In this document: one piece after another, positions 26,106 to 34,810 of the stretch
Numbering within the stretch: the stretch's first letter is position 1
How the letters are laid out: every line of letters starts with the position of its first letter
Assembly (NCBI GenBank): GCA_963839955.1
Contig: CAWIXB010000001.1
Location: 1,426,001 to 1,490,000 of the forward strand
Source: CAWIXB01 sp963839955
Lineage (GTDB): Bacteria > Actinomycetota > Actinomycetes > JACCUZ01
Direction: 5' to 3'
DNA length: 64,000 nucleotides
The notes under the pieces: model-generated
The model's database searches: none
Told to the model about the DNA's origin: nothing
What the model saw: only the letters and a program-made list of their open reading frames with translations
Program-made: the position numbers and the translations under genes

Positions 26106-26867
26106 TCAACCTGTGAACGGCGCCAGCGCTACGCCGGCGTTCTCGAGCGCGGCACGCACATCGCGCAGCAAGGCCACGGCGCCCGACGTGTCGCCGTGGA
26201 CGCACAACGACGACGCGTCCACGACGATGTCAGTGCCGTCCGCGGCAGTGACCAGGCCCTCGGTGGCGATCCGCACGGCCCGCTGTGCTGCCTGTGCGCG
26301 GTCTGTCACGACGGCACCGTGCTCGCCTCTCGGCACGAGGGTTCCCGCCGAGGTGTAACCACGGTCGACGAAGGCCTCGGGTACGGCGCGCAGCCCGGCG
26401 TCCGTGGCCAGGGCGAGCAGTCGCGACCCAGGCAGGCCGAGGACGGCGAGTGCACCGTCGTAGGCAACTACCGCCTTCACCACCGCTCCCGCATGACCGT
26501 CGTCGCGGACGGCGGTGTTGTAGAGCGCACCGTGCGGCTTGACGTAGGAGACGCGGGTGCCGGCGGCGCGCGCGAACGCATCGAGGGCACCGACCTGGTA
26601 GAGCACCTCGTCGGCGAGGTCGTCGGGCTCGATGTCGATGCGCCGCCGCCCGAAGCCGGCCAGGTCGTGGTAGCCGACCTGGGCGCCGACCGTGACGCCG
26701 AGCGATGCGGCACGGTCGCACACGCGTCGCATCGTCTGCGGATCGCCTGCGTGGAAGCCACACGCCACGTTGGCGCTGGTGACGAGTTCGAGCAGCGTGT
26801 CGTCGTCGCCGAGCCGCCAGGTGCCGAAGCCTTCACCGAGGTCGCAGTTGAGATCCACGACTGCCAC
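26106..26867 (-). CDS. pxpA: 5-oxoprolinase subunit PxpA (LamB/YcsF family)
   Basis: 253 residues. The family signature is clear: VDLNCDLGEGFGTW, TSANVACGFHAGDP, VGAQVGYHDLAGFGRR, SYVKPHGALYN and EAFVDRGYTSAGTLVPRGEHGA. PxpA works with PxpB and PxpC to open 5-oxoproline to glutamate with ATP. I chose GTG 26867, with GAGG eight bases upstream on the coding strand; a TTG at 26888 would extend it by seven residues. It follows pxpC by 26 bp and precedes capA by four. Confidence 0.93.
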   Translation of the reverse strand: MAVVDLNCDLGEGFGTWRLGDDDTLLELVTSANVACGFHAGDPQTMRRVCDRAASLGVTVGAQVGYHDLAGFGRRRIDIEPDDLADEVLYQVGALDAFARAAGTRVSYVKPHGALYNTAVRDDGHAGAVVKAVVAYDGALAVLGLPGSRLLALATDAGLRAVPEAFVDRGYTSAGTLVPRGEHGAVVTDRAQAAQRAVRIATEGLVTAADGTDIVVDASSLCVHGDTSGAVALLRDVRAALENAGVALAPFTG

Positions 26868-26893
26868 GCCGTCATCCTCGCACTGCAACGTTG

Positions 26894-27760
26894 CTAGTGC
26901 GCCGCCTCGGCGAACGTCATTCGCGAACCCGGTCGCGCCTGCGCGAGGAGGGCAAGATCGACTGCGTCCACAACGGCAACGACGGGGTAGCCGCCCGTCG
27001 TCGGGTGGTCGGCGAGGAACACGAGCGGGGTCCCGCCGGAGGGCACCTGCACCGCGCCGAGCACCAGACCCTCGCTCGGCAGCTCGTCCGTGCGGGCCCG
27101 CGCCAGCGACGGGCCGTCGAGCCGCAGACCCACGCGGTTGCTATGTGCGGAAATCGTCCACGAGGTCGCGAGAAGCAACGACATGGCCTCGTCGGTCAGC
27201 CAGTCGTCGCGCGGGCCCTTCGTCACGTGGACCGTGATGACACCCGCAGCGGGCGGGTCCCACGCGAGCACTGCCGGCCCGGGCAGCGCGTGCACCCGGA
27301 CGCCGCCGAGTGCGACCCGGTCGCCGTCGGCGAGCGGCGGCGGACCGAGTCCGGACAGTGTGTCGGTCGCGCGGCTGCCGAGTACGCGCGTGACGCCGAA
27401 GCCACCGGCCACTGCGATGTAGTTGCGAACGCCCACCGTCGCCGGACCCACCTCGACGACACTGCCCGCCGCCACGGATAGCCCGGTGCCGACCGAGACA
27501 GGCGCGCCGTCCAGGGTGACCGGTGCGGCGGCGCCAGTCACGGCAACGGTCACGGCGACCGTGAACCGCACGGCGCAACCGCCCAGCGTGGTCTCCAGCC
27601 CGGCGGCGTCCGGCGGGTTGCCCACGAGCCGGTTGGCGGCCCGCAGTGCCGATGGGTCGAGTGCGCCCGAGTGCGGTACGCCGAGGTGAGCCCAGCCGGG
27701 TCGGCCGAGGTCCTGCACGGTGGTGAGCGGACCGGCCCGCAGGATCTCGAGGACGCTCAT
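26894..27760 (-). CDS. pxpC: 5-oxoprolinase subunit PxpC (biotin-dependent carboxyltransferase family)
   Basis: 288 residues of the AHS2/KipA-like family: LRAGPLTTVQDLGRPGWAHL, GVPHSGALDPSALRAANRLV, RNYIAVAGGF and a C-terminal PLVFLADHPTTGGYPVVAVV. It is the partner of PxpB in the ATP-dependent 5-oxoprolinase complex. Its start overlaps the pxpB stop by four bases (ATGA), so the subunits are translationally coupled and made in equal amounts. Confidence 0.93.
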   Translation of the reverse strand: MSVLEILRAGPLTTVQDLGRPGWAHLGVPHSGALDPSALRAANRLVGNPPDAAGLETTLGGCAVRFTVAVTVAVTGAAAPVTLDGAPVSVGTGLSVAAGSVVEVGPATVGVRNYIAVAGGFGVTRVLGSRATDTLSGLGPPPLADGDRVALGGVRVHALPGPAVLAWDPPAAGVITVHVTKGPRDDWLTDEAMSLLLATSWTISAHSNRVGLRLDGPSLARARTDELPSEGLVLGAVQVPSGGTPLVFLADHPTTGGYPVVAVVDAVDLALLAQARPGSRMTFAEAAH

Positions 27761-28392
27761 CCGGCCGGCCCCGCGGTGTCAGCCTCGTCGAACCGCACCG
27801 TCATGCCCGGCACCAGCAGTGCGGGCGGATCGCGGTTCAGGTCGAAGAGCGTGCGTGAGGTGCGGCCGATCAGTCGCCAGCCGCCGGGGGAGTCACTCGG
27901 ATAGACGCCGCACCACGGCCCGGCGAGCCCGATCGCGCCGGCCGGGACGCGGGTCCGCGGCGTGTCCAGCCGCGGCACCTGCCGGTCCTGCGGCAGGCCG
28001 GCCAGGTAGGCGAAGCCGGGAGAGAAACCGCAGAAGGCCACGGTGAACTCGGTCGACGTGTGGATCCGGACGACCTCGTCGACCGGCATCCGCCAGTGGT
28101 CCGCGACCGCTGCGAGGTCGGGCCCGTCATAGCGCACCGGCACGGTGACTCCGGTCGCGGGAACGCGGGTTGTGGCCGACGGCGCCGGCCAACCGGCCAG
28201 CAGGCCGGCGGCGTGGTCGGTGTCGGTCACCCCGTCGAGGAGCACCGTCCGCGCCCCGGGGACGACCTCGCGGATCCCGGGCAGCTCGCCGGCCTCCCGG
28301 CGGCGGAGCACCTCGGCGTACCAGGCCTGTGCCTCGGCGAGGTCGGCAAGCTCGACGAGCAGGGCCGTCCGGCCGGCCCGGCGGATGCGCAC
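27757..28392 (-). CDS. pxpB: 5-oxoprolinase subunit PxpB (allophanate hydrolase subunit 1 family)
   Basis: 211 residues of the AHS1/KipI family: ALLVELADLAEAQAWYAEVL, VPVRYDGPDLAAVAD, FTVAFCGFSPGFAYLAGLP, RVPAGAIGLAGPWCGVYPSD and SPGGWRLIGRT. It is the first gene of the pxpB-pxpC-pxpA-capA operon and divergent from an unknown + strand gene 37 bp away, so the operon promoter must lie in or near that short spacer. Confidence 0.93.
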   Translation of the reverse strand: MRIRRAGRTALLVELADLAEAQAWYAEVLRRREAGELPGIREVVPGARTVLLDGVTDTDHAAGLLAGWPAPSATTRVPATGVTVPVRYDGPDLAAVADHWRMPVDEVVRIHTSTEFTVAFCGFSPGFAYLAGLPQDRQVPRLDTPRTRVPAGAIGLAGPWCGVYPSDSPGGWRLIGRTSRTLFDLNRDPPALLVPGMTVRFDEADTAGPAG

Positions 28393-28429
28393 GCCCGCAC
28401 GCTACTTCTCCCGTGCAAGGATCGACGGC

Positions 28430-29059
28430 ATGGACGCCCATCATCCGCGCCGGCCCGCCCTGCTGGGCAAGGTCGCGTTGGAGACCTTCGGCGGCGCGCC
28501 CGACCCTGCCGAGCTCGCCGAGGCGGCGCACGCGACGGCGTCGGCGCTCGTCGACGCGGGACGGCGGGCAGACGACGAGGAGACGACGCGCAAGCTGGTG
28601 GGCCTCGTCGACGACCACGGCCTCGAGACCATCGCCGAGCTGTGGTCGGAGCGGCCCGCACGATCTCTGCCAGGGGTGCTGTGGCGGCTGTACGCGCTGC
28701 GTGAGTGGGTGCGCTGCGATCCGGCCGGCGCGACTGCCGACTTCGCTGCGGGCCGAGAGGTCGCGCAGGTCGCACGGGTGGTCGCGGGCGCTGCTGAGCC
28801 GCCGACTCCGCAGGCCATGCGCGACCTCGCCGACGCGATCCTCAGCGGTGTCTTCCGCGGCGACCTGGCCGTGGCCCTCGAGCGGGCCGGCGCCTTCTGC
28901 CGGGTCGTGTCGGCCGGCCGGGCGCACCGCGCCGACGACGTTCAGGAGCACGACCCGGACACGGCCAGCCTGCTCACGGCGCGGGCGGCCAGTATGGCCC
29001 GCACCGCCGACGACCTGGAGGCGGCAGCCCGCCTCTGGCGCTCGAAGGACCTCGTCTGA
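28430..29059 (+). CDS. Conserved actinobacterial protein of unknown function
   Basis: 209 residues, mostly alpha-helical, alanine- and arginine-rich, with no signal peptide or membrane segment. Features include HHPRRPALLGKVALETFGGA, LVGLVDDHGLETIAELWSER and LPGVLWRLYALREWVRCDPA. I do not recognise a characterised domain. ATG 28430 is divergent from pxpB. The gene stands alone, followed by a 330-base gap. Confidence 0.78.
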   Translation: MDAHHPRRPALLGKVALETFGGAPDPAELAEAAHATASALVDAGRRADDEETTRKLVGLVDDHGLETIAELWSERPARSLPGVLWRLYALREWVRCDPAGATADFAAGREVAQVARVVAGAAEPPTPQAMRDLADAILSGVFRGDLAVALERAGAFCRVVSAGRAHRADDVQEHDPDTASLLTARAASMARTADDLEAAARLWRSKDLV

Positions 29060-29390
29060 TCGGGTGACCGTGGCCCCGGAACATGACATCCGGCCGCGGT
29101 GTTGGCAGACTCGGGTCGGCTCCTCCGGGGGCTGACCAGGGCGCCGGGCCGCGGTAGCCCCGGGTCCCATATGAAGCCGCTTCGAGCGGCCACGCGCCGT
29201 GAGGCGCTCCCGGCCCGGCGCCTGTTCTTCTCTCGTCCGTCCCTCTTCGTCCCCATACGGGCCGTCGCGGCTGTCCGCGTCGTTACGCGACCGTGACCTG
29301 GGACGTTGCCCGGGGGGTGTGTGCCGACCCGCCCGAGGGGAGGCAGCAGGATGTCCGCTTCGAGTGCAGCTCCGTGCGAAGGAGACGTCC
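29060..29390. other. 331-bp intergenic region with a long inverted repeat
   Basis: No credible gene is present. The arms GGCGCCGGGCCG (29140-29151) and CGGCCCGGCGCC (29211-29222) are perfect complements 59 bases apart. The loop holds a smaller repeat, GAAGC-C-GCTTC, at about 29173-29183. The promoter of the GH43 gene should lie in the right half. GAAGGAG sits just before its ATG at 29391. I found no match to a known riboswitch. Confidence 0.5.
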
Positions 29391-31568
29391 ATGACGGCAC
29401 GCTGGCGACGATCCGGTCGAGGCGTGGGCCTGATGGTGGCGATGGTGGTCATCGTTGCCCTGCTTGCCGGCCATCGATGGGCCGCGGCCGCTGCTCCTGC
29501 CGGTGGCACGTCGTACGTCAACCCGGTGAGCAGATCGTTCGCCGACACGTTCGCCGATCCGGCCGTGATCCGCGGCAAGGACGGCTGGTGGTACTCCTAC
29601 GGCACCTCCGACCCGTTGCGCGAGGGCGAGGGCCGCAGCCACCGCATCCCGATCGCCCGGTCGCACGACCTCGTCGACTGGGAACACATCGGTGACGCCT
29701 TCAGCGACGCCACCCTGCCGTCGTGGGCCGAGCCAACTGCCGGCATCTGGGCCCCCGACATCCGCTACGTCGACGGCGAGTGGCGGATGTACTACGTCGT
29801 CACGGAGACGAAGGTGTCACCGGTAGAGGGCGACAACGCGATCGGGATGGCGACCGCGCCGTCACCCGCGGGGCCCTGGACCGACAGTGGTGCGCCGGTG
29901 GTCGGACCGCGACCGGCCCCCGGCGGCGGCTACCTCTGGACGTTCGACCCTGCGGCGGTCACGGACACCGACGGTTCGCAGTGGCTCTTCTACGGCTCCT
30001 ACTTCGGCGGGATCCACGTGGTGCGCCTCGACGACGAGGGTCGGCACGCGGTGGGGGCACCGACGATGGTGGCGATCGACAACAAGTTCGAGGGTGCCTA
30101 CGTCATACGACGGGACGGCTGGTGGTACCTGTTCGCGTCGACGGCCAACTGCTGTGCCGGCCCGACCACCGGTTACAGCGTCCAGGTCGGCCGATCGCGC
30201 GATCTGCGCGGGCCCTACGTCGACAGGGAAGGCACGCCGCTGACGATCTCGCGCGCCGGTGGGACGCCGACGCTCATCCAGAACGGCAACCGATGGATCG
30301 GCGCCGGCCACAACGCCGTCGTCACCGACCTGGCCGGCCAGGACTGGATCGTCTACCACGCCATCGATCCCGCCGACCCCTACCTGGACGGCACGAGCGG
30401 CATCAACGAGCGGCCGATGCTGCTCGACCGTCTCGACTGGATCGACGGCTGGCCGCAGGTCCGCGCCGGCCGCGGGCCCAGCGACGGGCGCGAACGCGGG
30501 CCGGTCACCGACGGGCAGGTCGCTTCGACGTCACTCACCCGCGTCCGGGACAAGGGCTCGGTACGGGTCGAGGCCGACCTCAAGGGGCGCGCGCCGGGGC
30601 TCACGGTCGGCGAGCCGGGGAGTCGCCCGCAGGTGAGTGCCGTCGTCGACAGCGACGCGGGTGTGCTGCGCGTCCGCGCACTCGGCCGCAACGGCGCCGC
30701 GCGGGTCGCCACGGCACCGCTGCCGGCCAACTTCGATCCTGACGTGTGGCATTCGGTCGTCCTGCAAGTCCGCGACGGCAGGGCCTACGCCGACCTCACG
30801 CACGCCCGGCTCGGTGATCCCCTCGCGGTCGCCCGTCTCCGACTCCCGAAGGACGCAGGCGAGGGTGCCCGGGCCGGTGCGACCGCTGGCTCCGAGGTCG
30901 CCAACCTCAGTGTCCGGACGCCGACACCGCCGGTCACCCGGGCCGTCCGGGAGGACGTGCCCGGCCGTCTGGTCTCCCGCGAGAGCGACGAGTTCAACGG
31001 GTCCACGCCCGCTCCGGGGTGGTCGTGGGTCCGCCAGGACCCCAACGCCCAGGTCACCGGCGGCGTACTGCGGTGGCCGACGCAGGCCGCCGACCTGGTG
31101 GGCGACGGGAACAATGCCGGCGTCTTGTTGCGCGACGCACGCGAGGGCGACTGGACCATCGAGACGAAGCTGTCCATCGACCTCGGCACCGACACCGTGC
31201 GCAACTTTCAGCAGGCCGGCCTGATCGCCTACGTCGGCGATGACCTGTTCACGCGGTTCTCCCACGTAGCCATCTGGAACACCAGGCAGACCGAGTTCGG
31301 AAAGGAGATGCCCTACGCGGGGCGGACATCCTTCGGTGGCACCATCGTCGGGCCCCCTGCCGACACGACGTGGCTGCGCCTCACCCATCACGAGGATCGC
31401 CGCGACGGCGAGCACGAGCTAAGGGCGTGGTCGAGCCGCAACGGCCGAGACTGGGTCAAGGGCGGAGTTTGGACCTTGCCGCCTGATGCCGACCTGCGAG
31501 TCGGCCTGGTGTCACACGGCGGCGAGGGCGCGACCGCACGCTTCGACTACTTCCGAACGTACCGATGA
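29391..31568 (+). CDS. Secreted glycoside hydrolase family 43 (arabinanase-like) with C-terminal lectin-like domain
   Basis: 725 residues. A signal peptide is at residues 1-38 (RWRRSGRGVGLMVAMVVIVA; ends AAAAA). The five-bladed GH43 propeller follows with its three acids: FADPAVIRGKDGWWY (base Asp), FDPAAVTDTDGSQWLFYGSY (modulating Asp), and KFEGAYVIRRDGWWYLFAS (acid Glu), plus GAGHNAVVTD with the conserved His. This pattern is closest to endo-arabinanases. A C-terminal concanavalin-like domain begins ESDEFNGSTPAPGW and runs to the end. The ABC uptake operon starts 98 bp downstream, so the pair probably degrades and imports arabino-oligosaccharides; other xylo/arabino substrates remain possible. 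Confidence 0.88.
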   Translation: MTARWRRSGRGVGLMVAMVVIVALLAGHRWAAAAAPAGGTSYVNPVSRSFADTFADPAVIRGKDGWWYSYGTSDPLREGEGRSHRIPIARSHDLVDWEHIGDAFSDATLPSWAEPTAGIWAPDIRYVDGEWRMYYVVTETKVSPVEGDNAIGMATAPSPAGPWTDSGAPVVGPRPAPGGGYLWTFDPAAVTDTDGSQWLFYGSYFGGIHVVRLDDEGRHAVGAPTMVAIDNKFEGAYVIRRDGWWYLFASTANCCAGPTTGYSVQVGRSRDLRGPYVDREGTPLTISRAGGTPTLIQNGNRWIGAGHNAVVTDLAGQDWIVYHAIDPADPYLDGTSGINERPMLLDRLDWIDGWPQVRAGRGPSDGRERGPVTDGQVASTSLTRVRDKGSVRVEADLKGRAPGLTVGEPGSRPQVSAVVDSDAGVLRVRALGRNGAARVATAPLPANFDPDVWHSVVLQVRDGRAYADLTHARLGDPLAVARLRLPKDAGEGARAGATAGSEVANLSVRTPTPPVTRAVREDVPGRLVSRESDEFNGSTPAPGWSWVRQDPNAQVTGGVLRWPTQAADLVGDGNNAGVLLRDAREGDWTIETKLSIDLGTDTVRNFQQAGLIAYVGDDLFTRFSHVAIWNTRQTEFGKEMPYAGRTSFGGTIVGPPADTTWLRLTHHEDRRDGEHELRAWSSRNGRDWVKGGVWTLPPDADLRVGLVSHGGEGATARFDYFRTYR

Positions 31569-31666
31569 AACGGATCGGACGGTTTGCCACCACGTCTGCG
31601 TCGACCGATGAACGACAGGCCAAGGACCGAGCACACACAGCGCAGTACCGAGCAGGAGGAACACCC

Positions 31667-33007
31667 ATGACCGGCATCGAGCTCCCCGGCGACGTCACCA
31701 GGCGCCGCTTCCTCGTCATCGGCGGCGGCGTGGCGGCTGGCGCGGCCCTCTCGGCGTGTGGTGGCGGCAAGTCTGCCGACGAGGCTGCGGGTGGTGGCAA
31801 GACCGACAGCAAGTTCACGGGGAAGTACGACGGCCCGGCCGTGACGCTCGCCTACTGGAACGGCTTCACCGGCGGCGACGGGCCGTTCATGGACGAGCTC
31901 GTCAAGCAGTTCCAGGCTGAGAACTCCAAGATCACCATCAAGCAGAACACCATCGAGTGGTCCGACTTCTACCAGAAGACACCCGCCGCGGTGAGCGCCG
32001 GCAAGGGTCCCGACGTCGGCGTCATGCATCAGGACCAGCTGGCGACCAACGCGGTGCGCAAGGTGATCGTCCCCGTCGACGACGTCGCGGAGGCGCTCGG
32101 GCTGGAGGAGTCCGACTTCAGCGCGGAGGTGTGGAAGGCGGGCATCTACAAGGACCAGCGCTATGGCATCCCGCTCGACGTCCACTCGCTCGCGATGTAC
32201 TGGCGAAAAGACGTCACCGACAAGGCCGGGGTCACTGAGCCCCCGACCGACGCGGAGTCCTTCACGGCGGCGCTCAAGACACTGCAGAGCAAGGGCGAGG
32301 ACCAGCCGTTCTGGATGCCCTCGAAGTGGCCGAGTCACCTGATCTTTCTCTCCCTGCTCTGGCAGAACGGCGGCGAGCCCTACGCCGAGGACGGCTCCAA
32401 GGCGACCTTCGACTCCGATGCAGGCATCGATGCCCTTTCGTGGCAGGTCGACCAGATCAAGCAGGGCTTCAGCAAGCGAAACGTCGCTCCAGACACTGAG
32501 TACATCGGCTTCAAGAACGGAGACGTGGCGCTCACCTGGAACGGCATCTGGCAGATCAACGACCTCAAGACCGCGAAGACGCCGTTCGGTATCGCAGCGA
32601 TCCCGACGATCGGGTCGCAGGACGCCGTATGGGCCAACTCGCACAACTTCTTCATCACCAAACAGGCGACCGGCGACGACAACAAGTTCGACGCCGCACG
32701 CGTCTTCATCGACTGGATGAGCAAGAAGTCGGCCGAGTGGGCGGGCGCCGGGATGATCCCCGCCCGGTCGTCAGTGCGCGAGACCGCGGACGTCCAAGCC
32801 ACGACACAGGCGCCGATCGCCGAGAAGATCGACAGCATGCGCTTCCTGCCGCCCGTGCCGGGAGTCGGAGACGTGCAGGTGCAGACCCTCGAGGTCGCCG
32901 TCAACGAGGCCACCCTGTTGAAGAAGTCGCCGGCCGACGCGCTGAAGGAAGCGGCGGAGAAGGCGACGAGCCTGATGGAGGCGAACCTCAAGAAGTACGG
33001 CGGCTGA
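31667..33007 (+). CDS. Sugar ABC transporter substrate-binding lipoprotein
   Basis: 446 residues from ATG 31667, with AGGAGGA seven bases upstream. The N-terminus has a twin-arginine-type lipoprotein signal (TRRRFLVIGGGVAAGAALSA, then Cys), so it may be exported folded. The family 1 solute-binding pattern follows: VTLAYWNGFTGGDGPFMDEL, TPAAVSAGKGPDVGVMHQDQ, YGIPLDVHSLAMYWRKDV, GDVALTWNGIWQIN. It is the first gene of an operon with two permeases but no ATPase. Next to the GH43 enzyme, its likely cargo is an oligosaccharide. Confidence 0.9.
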   Translation: MTGIELPGDVTRRRFLVIGGGVAAGAALSACGGGKSADEAAGGGKTDSKFTGKYDGPAVTLAYWNGFTGGDGPFMDELVKQFQAENSKITIKQNTIEWSDFYQKTPAAVSAGKGPDVGVMHQDQLATNAVRKVIVPVDDVAEALGLEESDFSAEVWKAGIYKDQRYGIPLDVHSLAMYWRKDVTDKAGVTEPPTDAESFTAALKTLQSKGEDQPFWMPSKWPSHLIFLSLLWQNGGEPYAEDGSKATFDSDAGIDALSWQVDQIKQGFSKRNVAPDTEYIGFKNGDVALTWNGIWQINDLKTAKTPFGIAAIPTIGSQDAVWANSHNFFITKQATGDDNKFDAARVFIDWMSKKSAEWAGAGMIPARSSVRETADVQATTQAPIAEKIDSMRFLPPVPGVGDVQVQTLEVAVNEATLLKKSPADALKEAAEKATSLMEANLKKYGG

Positions 33008-33009
33008 CG

Positions 33010-33969
33010 ATGACGAGCACGGCTGCACCGGCGGCACCTGTGCAGCCTGACCCCGACACCGCGGGGGACGACGGCGCGGTCGGTGGCCGGAGCCGAGGCG
33101 GCCTGACTCCGTGGCTGTTCCTGGCGCCGTACCTCGTGCTGTTCGGCGGCTTCGTCGTGGCGCCGGCCGTCTACGGGCTCTGGATCAGCCTGCACGACTG
33201 GGACTACACGTTGCCGGGCAAGCCCTTCGTTGGCCTGGACAACTACGCGGCCCTGGTCGATCCCGACTCGGTCGGCTTCGGCCGGTTCTGGAACAGCATG
33301 CAGGCGACCGGCATCTTCACGCTGATGAGCGTTCCCCTGCTGCTGATCCTGCCGCTCGCTGTCGCGCTCGTGATGAACCAGAGCTTCCCGGGCCGCAATG
33401 TCTTCCGGGCCATCTACTTCGCGCCGTACGTGCTCGGCGTCGCGGTCGTCGCGGTGATGTGGCGCTTCCTGCTCGACAACAACATCGGGCTGGTCAACCA
33501 CTACCTCGGCAAGCTCGGCCTGCCGGATGACATCGCGTGGACCACGTCGGTGCCGGCGGCGTGGTTCGCTCTGGCGGGCGTGACGGTGTGGTGGACGTTG
33601 GGCTTCAACGCCGTCATCTACCTCGCCGGCCTTCAGGACATCCCGCGCGAGCTCTACGAGGCAGCCAGGGTCGACGGCGCGAGCCGCTGGCAGCAGCTCC
33701 GCCACGTCACCATTCCCGGCCTGCGACCTGTCACAGCGTTCGTCGCGATGATCACGATCATCGCGTCGGCCAACATGTTCGGACAGTCCTACCTGATGAC
33801 CGAGGGCGCGCCAGGCACAGAGACACGCACCGCGATCTACGAGATCGCCGAGACGGGGCTGCGCAACTTCCAGATGGGCCGCGCGGCCGCGATGAGCTAC
33901 GTCCTGACCCTGTTCCTCATGGTCGCAAGCGTGCTCGTGTTCCGCCTGTTCCGCGACAAGGACGCCTGA
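33010..33969 (+). CDS. Sugar ABC transporter permease (MalF/UgpA type)
   Basis: 319 residues with six predicted membrane helices after a 33-residue cytoplasmic lead (LTPWLFLAPYLVLFGGFVVA is the first helix). The EAA loop that contacts the ATPase is ELYEAARVDGASRWQQLRHV, ending in the usual TIPGLRP. It starts two bases after the binding-protein stop and shares a base with the next permease start. It forms a heterodimeric channel with that protein. Confidence 0.92.
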   Translation: MTSTAAPAAPVQPDPDTAGDDGAVGGRSRGGLTPWLFLAPYLVLFGGFVVAPAVYGLWISLHDWDYTLPGKPFVGLDNYAALVDPDSVGFGRFWNSMQATGIFTLMSVPLLLILPLAVALVMNQSFPGRNVFRAIYFAPYVLGVAVVAVMWRFLLDNNIGLVNHYLGKLGLPDDIAWTTSVPAAWFALAGVTVWWTLGFNAVIYLAGLQDIPRELYEAARVDGASRWQQLRHVTIPGLRPVTAFVAMITIIASANMFGQSYLMTEGAPGTETRTAIYEIAETGLRNFQMGRAAAMSYVLTLFLMVASVLVFRLFRDKDA

Positions 33970-34793
33970 TGAGCACCCCACGTGTCGCCCTGCGCTATGT
34001 CGGGCTCGTCGTCCTCGCCGCCCTCTTCATGAGCCCTCTTGTCTTCATCATCGTGACGTCGTTCAAGACCCCTTCCGAGGCAAGCGGGACGCCGCCGACC
34101 TGGATCCCGCGCGACATCACCGGACAGGCCTACTCGGTCGTGCTCGACGCGGCTGAGACGCCGGTCTTCCGGTGGTTCGTCAACAGCATGATCGCCGCGT
34201 TCGGCAACGCACTGCTCGTGGTGGTGACGGCGGCCCTCGCGGCCTACCCGCTCGCCCGCATGCAGTTCCGCGGCAAGCGGATCGTCTTCGCGACGATCGT
34301 GGCGACACTGTTCATCCCGCCGGTGATCCTGACGATCCCCAACTACCTCATCGTCGGCGAGCTGAAGTGGCTGGACTCGCTGGTCGCGGTCATCGTGCCG
34401 ACAGCCGCGTCGGCGTTCGGCGTCTTCTTCCTGCGCCAGTTCTTCCTGGGGTTGCCGCGGGAGCTGGAGGAGGCCGCGCTCATCGACGGCGCGAACCGCG
34501 CGCAGGTCTTCCTGCGGATCGTCCTGCCCCTGTCGAGGCCGGCGCTGGTCACGCTCGGGCTGCTGGCGTTCCTGACCAACTACAACGACTTCCTGTGGCC
34601 GGTCTACGTGCTCTTCAGCCCGGAGTTCCAGACGCTGCCTGCGGGCCTCGCCACGATGCAGAGCGCCAACGCGGTTCGCTACGACCTGCTGATGGCTGGC
34701 GCGGTGGTCGCCAGTGTTCCGGTGCTGCTGATCTACTTCGTGTCGCAGCGCTTCATCATCGAGGGAGTGTCGCGCTCGGGGCTCAAGGGCTGA
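33969..34793 (+). CDS. Sugar ABC transporter permease (MalG/UgpE type)
   Basis: 274 residues, six predicted helices. The EAA loop reads ELEEAALIDGANRAQVFLRI followed by VLPLSRPAL. The ATG overlaps the previous stop by one base (TGATG). Together with the preceding permease it makes the pore; the energising ATPase is not encoded here and is probably a shared MsiK-type protein. A hairpin covers the stop. Confidence 0.92.
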   Translation: MSTPRVALRYVGLVVLAALFMSPLVFIIVTSFKTPSEASGTPPTWIPRDITGQAYSVVLDAAETPVFRWFVNSMIAAFGNALLVVVTAALAAYPLARMQFRGKRIVFATIVATLFIPPVILTIPNYLIVGELKWLDSLVAVIVPTAASAFGVFFLRQFFLGLPRELEEAALIDGANRAQVFLRIVLPLSRPALVTLGLLAFLTNYNDFLWPVYVLFSPEFQTLPAGLATMQSANAVRYDLLMAGAVVASVPVLLIYFVSQRFIIEGVSRSGLKG

Positions 34794-34810
34794 GGCGCTC
34801 GCCGTCAGCC
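34788..34810. terminator. Convergent terminator between the ABC operon and the PAC2 gene
   Basis: GGCTGA and TCAGCC pair, then GGC and GCC pair after a one-base bulge, closing on GCTC. The stem spans both stop codons, the permease on + and PAC2 on minus (34805). Confidence 0.5.

Noticed and set aside
31568..31600. AAAC...GTTT imperfect repeat before the first ABC operon as a LacI operator
   Set aside because: The arms match at too few positions and no LacI gene accompanies this operon.
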